From Streptomyces longwoodensis (GTDB lineage Bacteria; Actinomycetota; Actinomycetes; Streptomycetales; Streptomycetaceae), in the NCBI RefSeq assembly GCF_001514125.1, contig NZ_KQ948550.1:62001-126000 (forward strand): DNA of 64,000 nucleotides, given 5' to 3'. The position numbers were made by a program, and so were the translations under genes. The notes below the pieces were generated by a model that made no database searches, was not told where the DNA came from, and saw only the letters and a list, made by a program, of their open reading frames with translations. Below, in pieces: positions 1 through 9,124 of the stretch. Position 1 is the first letter of the stretch. Each line of letters begins with the position of its first letter.

Positions 1-1236
1 GGCGTCGGCACACGCCTCGGCGACACCGGCGAGCTCCGCCGTGGTCCAGTGGCCCGGGCTGAGCACGACCAGCGCACCCGACTCGGTGTCGCGGTCCGGC
101 ACCAGCGGCCGGTCCACCCCGACCTCGACCACCCGCAGCCGCGGGTCGCCCCCCGCGGCGGCCACCAGCTGTCCGGCGGCCCGCAGGGCGCCGGCGTCGC
201 CCTCCGGGACGACGGCCAGCAGCCGCCGCGGCGCCGGCACCCGTTCCCGGAGGCGGGCGCACACCCGCCGGTAGCGGACCTGCCGGCTCGCCTCGTCGCC
301 GGACGGCGGCGGGGCGGGCACGTCCCACCGGACGTCCAGGCCCAGCAGCCGGCGCGCCCGGGCCCGCGCACCGCGCGCCTCGGGCCGGTGCGCCTCCCGC
401 TCCGCGGGCACGTCGACGGTGCCCAGCGAGGTCGAGCCCAGCGCCTCGGCGATCTCCGGCTCGGTGCGCGGCCGGCGGCTCATCCGCGCGGCGGTGAGGT
501 GCCCGATCAGCGCGACGAGGAAGAACAGCAGCGCCCCGCCGGCGACCAGCTGCCACCGGGTGGGCGGGGCCTCGCCGGTCGGGCGCGGCGCGGGCCCCAT
601 CACGACCAGGCCCGCCTTCGTGGCGGACGGGTCGGCCTCCTCCAGCTTGTTCATGGCCTCCTGGAGGGTGGTGCGCAGCTTCTCCAGGTCGGTGCGGGCC
701 TGCACGCTCTCCACGGTCTGCCCCGGGTCGGCCGCGTCGGCCAGCTCGGTGATCCGGCTGCTGGTCTGCGCCACCATCTGCCGCAGCGCCGTCAGTTGCG
801 CCGCCGCCTCCGGGTCGTCGTTGTCACCGACGACCTGCGCGGCGTAGCCGACGAACTGCCGCGCCACCTGGTCGGCGAGCTGCTGGGCGCGCTCCGGGGT
901 CTCGGCCGTGCCCGAGATCGTGACGATGTTGCCGTCCGCGGCCTGGGCGCTCACCCGGTCCCGCAGGTCCCGGCCGTCGACGCCCTCCCAGTGGAGGGTG
1001 GCGGCGGCCCGGTCGACCACCACCGAACTGGTCGCGATCTCCGTCTGCGTCAGCAGCGCACGCTCCTCCCACGCACCCGGCAGCAGCACCGACGCGGACG
1101 TCGTGTACCGGGGCGGGAACAGCAGCGAGACGCCGTAGCCGACGAGCGCGCCCACCAGGGTGAGCACGGCGAGGAGCCGCCAGCGCCGGCGGAGGATCCG
1201 CCCGATCGTGACCAGACGTATGGTGTCGTCGCTCAA
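1..1236 (-). CDS. Wzz-like polysaccharide chain-length / export regulator (3' end outside window)
   Basis: Inner-membrane polysaccharide co-polymerase-like protein. The first ~40 residues hold a basic stretch and a membrane helix (about residues 20-41), followed by a periplasmic helical region. A second helix lies near residues 223-248, with a cytoplasmic tail after it. The tail has a Rossmann-like start (LLAVVPEGDAG) but no recognisable Walker A, so I do not call an active BY-kinase. The start is the TTG at 1236-1234, preceded by GGAGG nine bases upstream. It overlaps the stop of the upstream glycosyltransferase gene (TTGA), which implies translational coupling. The frame is still open at base 1, so the C-terminus is missing. 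Last visible gene of the exopolysaccharide operon; expected to set chain length during export (inference). Confidence 0.75.
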   Translation of the reverse strand, partial: MSDDTIRLVTIGRILRRRWRLLAVLTLVGALVGYGVSLLFPPRYTTSASVLLPGAWEERALLTQTEIATSSVVVDRAAATLHWEGVDGRDLRDRVSAQAADGNIVTISGTAETPERAQQLADQVARQFVGYAAQVVGDNDDPEAAAQLTALRQMVAQTSSRITELADAADPGQTVESVQARTDLEKLRTTLQEAMNKLEEADPSATKAGLVVMGPAPRPTGEAPPTRWQLVAGGALLFFLVALIGHLTAARMSRRPRTEPEIAEALGSTSLGTVDVPAEREAHRPEARGARARARRLLGLDVRWDVPAPPPSGDEASRQVRYRRVCARLRERVPAPRRLLAVVPEGDAGALRAAGQLVAAAGGDPRLRVVEVGVDRPLVPDRDTESGALVVLSPGHWTTAELAGVAEACADA

Positions 1237-2510
1237 CGGCGCGACCTCCTTGCAGCCTTGCTGTTCTCGTCGTTCTTCTCGCAGGCCGCGGCGTAGGCCG
1301 CGAGCAGCGCCGCCTGCGAGTTGCGCCAGGACAGCGGGCCGCCGACCCGCTCCCGGCCGATCTCCCCCCGCCGGGCCCGCTGTTCCGGGTCGTCCAGCAG
1401 CACCGCCACCAGCTTGGCGAACTCCGCCTCGTCGTTGGCGGGCGCGTACAGGGCCGCCTCGCCCGCGGAGACCCGCGCCTCCTTCAGCTCGAACGACACC
1501 ATCGGCCGGCCCATGACCATGTACTCCAGGACCTTGTTCATGGTCGACACGTCGTTGAGCGGGTTGTGCGGGTCGGGGGAGAGGCAGACGTCCGCCGTGG
1601 ACAGGTAGCGCACCAGGTCCTCGTCGGGGATGCGCCCGGTGAACTCGACCTGGTCCGCGAGGCCGAGCCGCCCCGACAGCTCCACCATCTCGTCGAAGGT
1701 GTCACCGGCGCCGACGAACACCGCGTGCCAGTCGGTCCGCACCGCGCGCAGCTCCGCCAGCGCCCGCAGCGCGTAGTCGACGCCGTCCTGCGGGCCCATC
1801 ACGCCCAGGTAGCACAGCAGATGGGGCTTGCCGCGCTTGAGCTCCGGCTCGGGCGGCACGGGACGGAACCGGTCGGTGTCGGGTGCGCTGCGCACCACGA
1901 ACACGTCCTCGGGCGCCTTGCCGCCCCGGCGCACGGCGACGTCGCGGTAGCTCTCGTTGGTCGCGATCACCACGTCGGCCGCCCGGTAGGTGCGCCGTTC
2001 CAGCGCGCACACCGCGCGGTAGAGCAGGTCCTCGCCGCGCCGGAACCGGGACAGGTACAGCTCCGGCACCAGGTCGTGCTGGTCGAAGACGAAGCGCGCG
2101 CCGCGTCGCTTCAGCCACAGCGCGGGCAGGAACAGCAGGTCGGGCGGGTTGCAGGCGTGCACCACGTCGACCGGGCCGACCTTGCGGGCCAGCCGCAGCG
2201 TGTGCCACAGCGCCGCCCCGTACTCCCGCACGTAGCCGGCCGGTCCGCCGGTGGCCGCGCGCAGCGGGTAGCGGTGGATGCGCACCCCGTCGACGACCGC
2301 CTCCGCCTCCGTGTCCCGCTTGGTCCCGCGGGGGCAGATGACGTCCACCGTCCAGCCGGCGTCGCGCAGCGTCGTGCACTCCTGCCACACCCGCCGGTCG
2401 AAGGGCACCGACAGGTTCTCCACCAGGACCAGCGCGCGCCGGCCCGGCCGTGCACCGTCACCCGACGGTCCGTCACCCCACGCGTCGCCGAGCGACCGGT
2501 CACCAAGCAA
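1233..2510 (-). CDS. GT4-family glycosyltransferase
   Basis: Retaining GT-B glycosyltransferase of 425 residues, probably adding a sugar from a nucleotide donor to a lipid-linked repeat unit on the cytoplasmic face. Visible motifs are the N-terminal fold start ALVLVENLSVPFDRRVW, the acceptor-side motif HACNPPD, FDQHDLVPELY, and a C-terminal donor-binding domain with GAGDTFDEM and an EYMVMGRPMVSFE segment typical of GT4. The start is uncertain: the TTG at 2510 overlaps the end of the dehydrogenase gene by 11 bases and has no clear ribosome binding site. The first ~25 residues are poorly conserved-looking, so translation may begin later. Lies in an operon between the dehydrogenase and the Wzz-like gene. 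Confidence 0.85.
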   Translation of the reverse strand: MLGDRSLGDAWGDGPSGDGARPGRRALVLVENLSVPFDRRVWQECTTLRDAGWTVDVICPRGTKRDTEAEAVVDGVRIHRYPLRAATGGPAGYVREYGAALWHTLRLARKVGPVDVVHACNPPDLLFLPALWLKRRGARFVFDQHDLVPELYLSRFRRGEDLLYRAVCALERRTYRAADVVIATNESYRDVAVRRGGKAPEDVFVVRSAPDTDRFRPVPPEPELKRGKPHLLCYLGVMGPQDGVDYALRALAELRAVRTDWHAVFVGAGDTFDEMVELSGRLGLADQVEFTGRIPDEDLVRYLSTADVCLSPDPHNPLNDVSTMNKVLEYMVMGRPMVSFELKEARVSAGEAALYAPANDEAEFAKLVAVLLDDPEQRARRGEIGRERVGGPLSWRNSQAALLAAYAAACEKNDENSKAARRSRR

Positions 2511-3831
2511 GGCCCATGTACCCCGGTTCGGCCCGGCGCGCGTCGGCGTCGGGGAGGCGGACGAGATCGACGATCACCGGGCCGTCGCCGTGGGGCAGCG
2601 CCGACACGACGGCCGGGTCCCGGGTGCCGACCAGGCACACCTCGGCGTGGTCGAGGACCTCCTCGACGGAGTCGGCGAGGAGCTGCGCCAGGTGCGGCAG
2701 CCGGGTCTCGATGTACTCGCGGTTGGCGCCGAGCAGCCGGGACAGGCTCACGTTGGCGTCGTAGATCTTCAGGTCGTAGCCCTTGCCGAAGAGGCGCTCC
2801 GCCAGTTCCACGAGCGGGCTCTCGCGCAGATCGTCGGTGCCGGGCTTGAAGGACAGCCCGAACAGGCCCGCCCGGCGCTTGCCGGTGCGTTCGACCATCT
2901 CCACCGCCCGTTGCAGGTGGTCGGAGTTGGAGGGCAGCACGTGGGACAGGATCGGCACCGACACGTCGGCCCGCTGCGCCGCGTGGACCAGGCTGCGCAG
3001 GTCCTTGGGCAGGCAGGAGCCGCCGAAGGCGAACCCGGGCCGCAGGTAGGCGGGGCTGATGTTGAGCTTGCGGTCGGCGAGGAACACGTCCATCACCTGG
3101 TGCGAGTCCACGCCGAGCGCCTGGCACACCGCGCCGAACTCGTTCGCGAAGCCGATCTTCAGGCCGTGGAACGCGTTGTCCGCGTACTTGATCGCCTCGG
3201 CCGTCGGGACCGGCACCCGGAACACCTCGCCGGGCAGGCCCTCGTAGAGCGCCAGCACCACGTCGCCGCTGGCCGCGTCGAGTTCGCCGACGACCGTCTT
3301 CGGCGGGTCGAAGAAGTCCCGCACGCTCGTGCCCTCGCGCAGGAACTCCGGGTTGACCGCGACCCCGACGTCCACGCCCGCGGTGCCGCCGACGTTCTTC
3401 TCCAGGATCGGCACCAGCAGGTTCAGGCAGGTGCCCGGGAGCATGGTGCTGCGGAAGACGACGGTGTGGCGCGGCCCCCTCTTCTCCTCGCCCCCCTCCG
3501 CCAGGGCCGCGCCGATCTCCTCGGTGACCCGTTCCAAGTAGGTGGTGCACAGGCTGCCGTTGGCCTCCGAGGGCGTGCCCACGCAGACCAGCGACACGTC
3601 GCTGTTCAGGACGGCCTCGCGGACGTCGCGGGTGGCGCGCAGCGCGCCGCTGCGCACCACGTCGGCGATCAGCTCGCCGATCCGCTCCTCGACCACCGGC
3701 GCCTTGCCGTCGTTGACCAGGTCGACCTTCACCTGGTTGACGTCGACGCCGATGACCTCGTGGCCCATGCCGGCCAGGCACGCGGCCGACACGCAGCCCA
3801 CGTAGCCGAGCCCGAAAACGCTGACTCTCAT
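2500..3831 (-). CDS. UDP-glucose / GDP-mannose 6-dehydrogenase family protein
   Basis: NAD-dependent nucleotide-sugar dehydrogenase, 443 residues, usual family length. It oxidises the C6 hydroxyl of UDP-glucose or GDP-mannose to a uronic acid. The N-terminal Rossmann motif is FGLGYVG (residues 6-12). NPEFLREG (160-167) and the catalytic cysteine in GGSCLPKD (Cys273) are intact, and the UDP-binding C-terminal domain follows. ATG start at 3831. It lies 73 bases downstream of the glycosylphosphotransferase gene and overlaps the glycosyltransferase gene, so it should supply an acidic sugar to the same exopolysaccharide. The sequence alone does not decide between UDP-glucose and GDP-mannose. Confidence 0.92.
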   Translation of the reverse strand: MRVSVFGLGYVGCVSAACLAGMGHEVIGVDVNQVKVDLVNDGKAPVVEERIGELIADVVRSGALRATRDVREAVLNSDVSLVCVGTPSEANGSLCTTYLERVTEEIGAALAEGGEEKRGPRHTVVFRSTMLPGTCLNLLVPILEKNVGGTAGVDVGVAVNPEFLREGTSVRDFFDPPKTVVGELDAASGDVVLALYEGLPGEVFRVPVPTAEAIKYADNAFHGLKIGFANEFGAVCQALGVDSHQVMDVFLADRKLNISPAYLRPGFAFGGSCLPKDLRSLVHAAQRADVSVPILSHVLPSNSDHLQRAVEMVERTGKRRAGLFGLSFKPGTDDLRESPLVELAERLFGKGYDLKIYDANVSLSRLLGANREYIETRLPHLAQLLADSVEEVLDHAEVCLVGTRDPAVVSALPHGDGPVIVDLVRLPDADARRAEPGYMGLAW

Positions 3832-3904
3832 GACCCGTTCCTCCCCCCAGGCAGGCCCCGTGGCCTGCGGTTCGCGCGTCCCGCCGTACGGCGGCCCCCA
3901 CGCA

Positions 3905-5425
3905 TCAGTACGCGCCCTGCCCGTAGAGCACCGCGCGCAGCGTCTTCCACAAGATCACCGTGTCCAGGGCGAGCGACCAGTCCTCGACGTACCGCAGGTC
4001 CAGCCGGACGGCCTCCTCCCACGACAGGTCGCTGCGGCCGCTGATCTGCCACAGCCCGGTCAGCCCCGGCTTGACCAGCAGCCGCCGCCGGATGTCCGGG
4101 TCGTACGCCGCGCACTCCTCCGGCAGCGGCGGCCGCGGCCCGACGAGCGACATCGACCCGGTGAGCACGTTGAACAGCTGCGGCAGCTCGTCCAGTGAGT
4201 ACCGGCGCAGCACGCTCCCGACCCGGGTGACCCGCGGGTCGCGGCGCATCTTGAACAGCGGCCCCGCACCCTCGTTGAGGGCGGCCAGCCGGGCCCGGGC
4301 CTGGTCGGCGCCGACGACCATGGTGCGGAACTTCAGCATGGTGAACTCGTGGCCGTCCTTGCCGACCCGGCGCTGCCGGTAGAACGCCCCGCCCCGGCTG
4401 TCCACCAGCACCAGCAGCGCGACGAGCAGCATCAGCGGCCCGAACGCCAGCAGCAGCACGGCCGCGCCCAGCCGGTCGACGACGCCCTTCACGGCCCGGC
4501 GCCCCCCGGTGAAGGTGGGCATGCTCACCCGCAGCAGCGGGATGCCCAGCACCGCGTCGACGTGCAGCCGCGGTCCGGCCACCTCCATCAGCACCGGCGC
4601 CACGACCATCTCGGCGTCGCTGCCCTCGAGGTTCCAGGCCAGTCGCTGCAGCCGGTCCGGCGACCAGTGCGGGTCCGGGGTGACCGCGACGACGCGGTAG
4701 CCGTCGCGGTGGACGTGCTGGGCCACGTCCGTGAGCCGCCCGACCACGGGTACGCCGTCCAGCAGGTCGCCGTCGAGCGTGATCCCGTCGGTCGTGCAGA
4801 CCGCGTCCACCCGCCAGCCGAGGTGCGGGAACTTGCGGGTCCGGGTGATCAGGTCCCGCACGGTGGCCGCGCTCCCGGCGGCGAGCACCGGACGCAGGCA
4901 CCTGCCTTCCTTGCGCTGCTTGTGCAGCCACAGCCGCAGCACGTACCGCGCGGTCATGGTGACGAGCGCGATCGCCGGTATGGCGACGAAGATCCAGAGT
5001 TTGATGTTGCGTGAGGTCAGCGCGATCCCGCCGAGCGCGAGCACGACGGTCGCGGTGAACAGCGAGCGCCCCAACCGGCGGAATTCCTCCGCCCCTTGAC
5101 CGAGTACGGCCGGTGCCCAGGCCCGGCTGACCGCGAGCGACGCCAGCACCAGTAATTCGGTGCCGAAGGCGAGGATCCCCCATTTCTCGTGCCAGTTGGC
5201 CGCGTCGCGGGCCCCGAAGAAGTTTCCGATCCCGGCCACCACGCACGCGGTGGCCACCGTGTCACTGGTGATCACGGTACGTCTGTACCGCTGCTCCCAG
5301 TCGATCGCGGGCCGGCCGATCGTTCCGTCCGCCAAGCGCCCGCGCGCTGACGGAACCGGGCTGACAAGTCCCCCTTGCCGCACAGAACCCCCCAGGTTCC
5401 CAGTGATTCGACGTGTTCGCCCCAC
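3905..5425 (-). CDS. Exopolysaccharide polyprenyl glycosylphosphotransferase (WbaP/PssY type)
   Basis: Initiating enzyme of exopolysaccharide assembly: transfers a sugar-1-phosphate onto undecaprenyl phosphate in the inner membrane. The N-terminal half has several membrane helices and a degenerate nucleotide-binding region. The C-terminal half is the bacterial sugar transferase domain with FRQ-like YRQRRVG, LKFRTM, the catalytic DELPQ motif and SLVGPRP. I chose the GTG at 5425-5423 because GGGAG lies about seven bases upstream; an in-frame GTG further upstream gives 67 more low-complexity residues. The protein is then 506 residues. Codon 91 is TTA (5155-5153), the rarest Streptomyces codon, which implies dependence on the bldA tRNA. 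First gene of the operon. Confidence 0.88.
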   Translation of the reverse strand: MGRTRRITGNLGGSVRQGGLVSPVPSARGRLADGTIGRPAIDWEQRYRRTVITSDTVATACVVAGIGNFFGARDAANWHEKWGILAFGTELLVLASLAVSRAWAPAVLGQGAEEFRRLGRSLFTATVVLALGGIALTSRNIKLWIFVAIPAIALVTMTARYVLRLWLHKQRKEGRCLRPVLAAGSAATVRDLITRTRKFPHLGWRVDAVCTTDGITLDGDLLDGVPVVGRLTDVAQHVHRDGYRVVAVTPDPHWSPDRLQRLAWNLEGSDAEMVVAPVLMEVAGPRLHVDAVLGIPLLRVSMPTFTGGRRAVKGVVDRLGAAVLLLAFGPLMLLVALLVLVDSRGGAFYRQRRVGKDGHEFTMLKFRTMVVGADQARARLAALNEGAGPLFKMRRDPRVTRVGSVLRRYSLDELPQLFNVLTGSMSLVGPRPPLPEECAAYDPDIRRRLLVKPGLTGLWQISGRSDLSWEEAVRLDLRYVEDWSLALDTVILWKTLRAVLYGQGAY

Positions 5426-6274
5426 ACTGTTGGCTCCCCATCGGGAGGCCCCCGCCTCCCGCGCCGCGCTGTTCCTCCCCCCGGGAGGCCCCCGCCCCCC
5501 GTACGTGACATGCCGGCTACTGCAGAGCTGTGTGATCAACCCACTCTGGCGACAACGGACTTCCCAGGGTCCCGCCAGACGTACGAGATGCACCGGAACC
5601 CGTCGAACCCCCGGTGCTCCCCGCACCCAGGGCCCCCCTCGGGCTCCTGAAACCGATCACCCCCACGCCCGGCACGGGTAGCGACTGCTTCTCCGCAGCG
5701 CCGGGCCTAAAGATCATTACAGGTCGCCTCGGGCTCGAACGCCCGAAGCACGGTCAATCTAGACCATCGGGACCGGTATGAAGAGAGGATGTGTGAGATT
5801 TGTGTTCAAGCTTTGGGGTTCCGCTTGTGGGGCCACCGGGACCCGACGAGGTCCCGCGGCCCTCGTGACGGGAGGGGCGGGCGGTCCGGCGGGATGGGCA
5901 TGAGGCGTCCGCCGACCTCCCACAGGTGTTCGAGATGTCACCCGCGCCCGCGTCGGGACGCGCGCGCCGGAGGCGGCGCGGGCGCACAACTGAACCGCCT
6001 CCGCTTCTGAGTTGGCCGGATCGCGCACGGTGCGCGCGGCCTCCGCGTCGTGTTTGTCGTCGCCCCTGACGGTCACGCGATACGGGGGGCGCCTCCCTGG
6101 AGCGCCGAGGTGCCTCCTCCGCCAAGAGGGGGGCACGGGCCGCCGGGTACGCGGTGTGTGGTCCCGGTGCCCCCGGCCCGGTCGCGCACCGTGTCGCTGT
6201 TGGGCCGTACGGGTGACGTGGCGTAAGAATTGGCTGGTGCAGGCAACGAACGCGAGTCAGGTCAGGGGGATCCG
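5426..6274. other. 849-base intergenic region between divergent exopolysaccharide operon and sflB
   Basis: I see no convincing gene here. Open frames on both strands are arginine/proline-rich and lack ribosome binding sites. The segment 5735-5830 is clearly lower in GC than its surroundings and is the likely promoter area for the minus-strand exopolysaccharide operon. On the plus strand, TTGGGC (6200-6205), an 18-base spacer and TAAGAA (6224-6229) form a weak promoter candidate for sflB. The long distance (about 370 bases) from the AT-rich area to the start of the exopolysaccharide gene implies a long leader or an unrecognised start. Confidence 0.5.
5795..5822 (-). promoter_or_regulatory. Possible ECF-sigma-type promoter for the exopolysaccharide operon
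   Basis: On the minus strand GGAACC (5822-5817) is followed after 16 bases by AATCTC, in the AT-rich part of the intergenic region. The GGAAC -35 element is the hallmark of SigE-like extracytoplasmic-function promoters in Streptomyces; the -10 match is weak. The call rests on position and motif only. Confidence 0.25.
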
Positions 6275-6655
6275 GTGAACCGGTACGACGTCACCGACGA
6301 ACAGTGGGAGGGGCTCGCCCAGGTCGTGCCGCTGCGGGGCCGGGACGCCTGGCCGTCCGCCGTGGACCACCGCTCCCTGCCCGACGCCGAGACCGAGACC
6401 CGGCGCCGCTTCGTCGTGCTGCGCGTCAACGTGTTCGCCGACGCCCGCGAGGTGGCCGAGACCCTGATGTCCGGCATCCCGGTGCTGCTCGACCTCACCG
6501 GGGCGGAGGGGGACGTCGCCAAGCGCGTCCTGGACTTCTCCACGGGTGTCGTCTTCGGCCTGTCCAGCGGCATGCACCGGGTCGACCGCAACGTGTTCCT
6601 GCTGACCCCGCCGGGGACCGAGGTGAGCGGGCTGATGGAGGGCGCGGGGGTCTGA
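6275..6655 (+). CDS. sflB: SepF-like cell division protein SflB
   Basis: Short cytosolic SepF-family protein of 126 residues. The SepF core spans about residues 45-115, with a basic beta-strand RRFVVLRVNVFADAREV, the LLDLTG segment, and the glycine-rich dimer region FSTGVVFGLSSG ending in NVFLLTPPG. It lacks the long N-terminal amphipathic/linker part of canonical SepF. From memory, this short form next to these genes is SflB, one of two SepF-like proteins acting with SepF in sporulation septation and hyphal branching control. The GTG at 6275 is preceded by AGGGGGA with a 4-base gap; an upstream ATG in frame lacks a site. Confidence 0.85.
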   Translation: MNRYDVTDEQWEGLAQVVPLRGRDAWPSAVDHRSLPDAETETRRRFVVLRVNVFADAREVAETLMSGIPVLLDLTGAEGDVAKRVLDFSTGVVFGLSSGMHRVDRNVFLLTPPGTEVSGLMEGAGV

Positions 6656-6791
6656 GGGGGCGCGTGGAGGGCGCGCTGCGGACCGTCCCGCGCCGCCCCT
6701 GCTCCTCCGGCCGTTCCGCGCGCCGCCCGATCGTGGGAACGGCCTCCGGGCGGAACGGTTCCGCGTGGCCGCCCGGCCATAGCGTCCCGGC

Positions 6792-8087
6792 ATGACCGTT
6801 CCGCGCGGGTCCTCCGCCTCCCTGCCGGGTGCCCTCCCCGACGCGCCCGCCGGTGCCGCCGCGCACGGTGCCGGCGGTGCCACGGGTGCGACCCAGGACG
6901 ACACGGCCCGCGTCCCCGCGCAGGCCGGGCGCCCCGATCCGGCCCGGCAGCGGGGCGACGGGACGGGGGCGCACCCGGTGCGGCCCCGGATCACGGAGCT
7001 GCGGCTGTCCGCCTTCGCCGGGCACCGGCGCACCACGCTGCCGCTGGGCGCGGTCACCGTGCTGGCGGGCCGCAGCGGCAGCGGCAAGACCAGCGCCCTC
7101 CGGGCCTGCGCGGCCCTCGCCCGGCTCGCGGGCGGCGCGGTCCTCGCCGAGGTGTTCCCGGACGCCGCCGCCTGGGTGCCCGACCGGGCCCGCCCCGACG
7201 CGCAGCGCCGGCGCGGCTTCCGCATCGGCTGCACGGCCGACGGCCCCGAGGGCCCCGTACGGCTCGACCTCGCCGTCCAGGCCGAACCGGAGCTGCGCGT
7301 CGTCGGCGAGCGGCTGACCGCGGGGGACCGCGTCCTGCTGGAGACGGCCCTGCGCGACCCCGGCCGGCCCACCGTCCAGGCCGCCTGGCACACCGCGGGC
7401 TCCGCCCCCGTCACCCGCGCCCCGCTCCCCGGCGACCGCCTCGGCACGGCCCTGCTCCCGCTGCGCGTCGCCGGCAAGACCGACGGCCAGCGCCGGGTGC
7501 TCGCGGCCGCCGAGCAGATGGTCGTCGCCCTGCGCTCCGTGTACGCCTGCGAGCCGCGCCCCGACGCGATGCGCGCCCCCGTCCCGACCGGCACCGGTCA
7601 CCTGCTGACCGGGTGCGACAACCTCGCCGACGTCCTGTGGCGGACCCGCGTGGAGTGCGGACGCCGGCACGCGCTGCTCGTGGACGCCGTCCGGGCGGGG
7701 TGCGCCGGGCCCGTGACCGACCTGCGCGCCGAACCCCTCGGCGACGGCACCGTGCGCGCCGTCCTGGACCGCGGGGCGGGGCCGGCCACCGCACTCGCCC
7801 GCCTCGGCGACGGCGAACTGCGCTACCTCGCCCTCGCCCTGGTGCTGCTCACCGGCCCCGGCGTGCTGGACGTCGACACCCCCGGCGAGGTCCCGGACGC
7901 GATGCGCACCCTCACCGTCCTCGCCGACGGCTTCGACCGCGCCCTGGACCCCGCCCAGCGCTCCGCCCTGCTCGGTCTCGCCGGGCGGATGGGCGAGCGC
8001 GGGCACATCCGCTGCCTCGCCACCGTGAGCGACGGCTCCTGGGCGGCCGGGGTGCCCGGGGTGACGGTGGTAGACCTGGAGCCGTGA
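6792..8087 (+). CDS. AAA-family (RecF/ABC-like) ATPase
   Basis: 431-residue cytosolic P-loop ATPase of the RecF/SMC-like AAA_21 type. The first ~65 residues are a disordered Ala/Gly/Pro-rich extension. Then come ITELRLSAFAGHRR and TVLAGRSGSGKTS (Walker A about residues 93-100), typical of ATPases that open with a short beta-hairpin before the P-loop. LGDGELRYLALALVLL resembles a signature helix, and GVLDVDTP is a degenerate Walker B. Function unknown. The stop overlaps the GTG of the MazG-like gene (GTGA), so the two proteins are made together. An accessory NTPase in nucleotide or DNA metabolism is only inference. Confidence 0.75.
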   Translation: MTVPRGSSASLPGALPDAPAGAAAHGAGGATGATQDDTARVPAQAGRPDPARQRGDGTGAHPVRPRITELRLSAFAGHRRTTLPLGAVTVLAGRSGSGKTSALRACAALARLAGGAVLAEVFPDAAAWVPDRARPDAQRRRGFRIGCTADGPEGPVRLDLAVQAEPELRVVGERLTAGDRVLLETALRDPGRPTVQAAWHTAGSAPVTRAPLPGDRLGTALLPLRVAGKTDGQRRVLAAAEQMVVALRSVYACEPRPDAMRAPVPTGTGHLLTGCDNLADVLWRTRVECGRRHALLVDAVRAGCAGPVTDLRAEPLGDGTVRAVLDRGAGPATALARLGDGELRYLALALVLLTGPGVLDVDTPGEVPDAMRTLTVLADGFDRALDPAQRSALLGLAGRMGERGHIRCLATVSDGSWAAGVPGVTVVDLEP

Positions 8088-8431
8088 CCGAAGAGAACAG
8101 CCCGCCCGACCTGCCCGCGCTCCAGCGCCGGCTCGCCGAGTTCGCCGCCGCCCGCTCCTGGCAGCCGTACCACACGCCCAAGAACCTCGTCTCCGCGCTC
8201 AGCGTGGAGGCGGCCGAACTGGTCGAGGTCTTCCAGTGGTTGACCCCCGAGCAGTCCGAGCGGGTCATGGACGACCCGGACAGCGCGCACCGGGTCACCG
8301 ACGAGGTGGCCGACGTCCTCGCGTACCTGCTGCAACTGTGCGACGTGCTGGGCATCGACCCGCGCGCGGCGCTCGCCGCGAAGATCGAACGCAATGAACT
8401 CCGGTTCCCGGTAGGCGGGAACGGCGACTGA
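8084..8431 (+). CDS. MazG-like nucleotide pyrophosphohydrolase
   Basis: All-alpha NTP pyrophosphatase of 115 residues, close in size and motif to the RS21-C6/dCTPase subgroup. The metal-binding helices read SVEAAELVEVFQW (EAAELVE) and DEVADVLAYLLQLCD (DEVADVLAY), the two halves of the EExxE...ExxD site. Expected to hydrolyse non-canonical or surplus (d)NTPs to NMP and pyrophosphate in the cytosol (family knowledge). The GTG start at 8084 overlaps the stop of the ATPase gene by four bases. Confidence 0.88.
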   Translation: MTEENSPPDLPALQRRLAEFAAARSWQPYHTPKNLVSALSVEAAELVEVFQWLTPEQSERVMDDPDSAHRVTDEVADVLAYLLQLCDVLGIDPRAALAAKIERNELRFPVGGNGD

Positions 8432-8598
8432 TCGACACTACTCTCCGTAGCCGTCTGGCGCTTCGAGACCGATTTGTTGTCCAGTATTTTCCGTCTTTCT
8501 CTGGTATCAGGTCTCAATGAGTCTCACTCTGGGTAGTGGACACATGAGTTCGGTCGGACGCGCGAGGGGCGCGCGCCGGGGACGGACGGGGGCGGCGC

Positions 8599-9057
8599 AT
8601 GGAAGCAGTGCGGCTCATCCAGGCGAGCAGGCGCGCGCTCGCGGGCAGTGTCGGCGAGGCGGAGGTCCTGACGGAGGTGTGGCAGGCGCACACCCTGGCC
8701 CAGGCGATCGGCAGCCGCCTGGCCGTCTCCGGCCCGCCCGAACTACGCGGTGAAGCACTGGGGTTGACCGAGCTGGCCGGCCGGGGCTGCGGGGTGCTGG
8801 ACACCCCCGACCTCGACGAGGGCGACTTACGGGCGGCCCGCCTGACCGAGCTGGAGGACGCCCGGGAGACGCTGCTCTGCCTCGGCGGACTGCTCGGCGA
8901 GATCGGCATCGTCCTCGTCTGCCTGGCCGGCGGGGTCGACGAGGGCACGTACTGGCAGTGCATCGAGTCCATCGACGCCGCCGACGAGTCCCGCGACCGG
9001 GTCCTGGAGATGCTCCGCAAACTGGCGGCCCGCGAGGAGGCCCTGCCGGACCGCTGA
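8599..9057 (+). CDS. Conserved Streptomyces protein of unknown function (DUF6099-like), TTA codon
   Basis: 152-residue, mostly helical, soluble protein. I do not recognise a catalytic motif; it looks like the actinomycete family I know as DUF6099, but this is recollection. Predicted helices cover nearly the whole length (VRLIQASRRAL, ELEDARETLLCLGGLLGEI, SRDRVLEMLRKLAAREE). Codon 77 is TTA (8827-8829, in GDLRAA), so expression should depend on bldA tRNA and hence on developmental stage. The upstream 167 bases (8432-8598) are AT-richer around 8470-8520 and probably hold the promoter, with no clear consensus. Confidence 0.75.
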   Translation: MEAVRLIQASRRALAGSVGEAEVLTEVWQAHTLAQAIGSRLAVSGPPELRGEALGLTELAGRGCGVLDTPDLDEGDLRAARLTELEDARETLLCLGGLLGEIGIVLVCLAGGVDEGTYWQCIESIDAADESRDRVLEMLRKLAAREEALPDR

Positions 9058-9124
9058 GCCGCAGGTCGCCGGGGATCTGCGACACGGGGGACCGGTGGGG
9101 CCCGGCGCCGCCCCGGGAGGCAGG

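Noticed and set aside
5754-6136. Small genes in the gap between the exopolysaccharide operon and sflB
   Set aside because: Arg/Ser/Pro-rich frames on both strands without ribosome binding sites.
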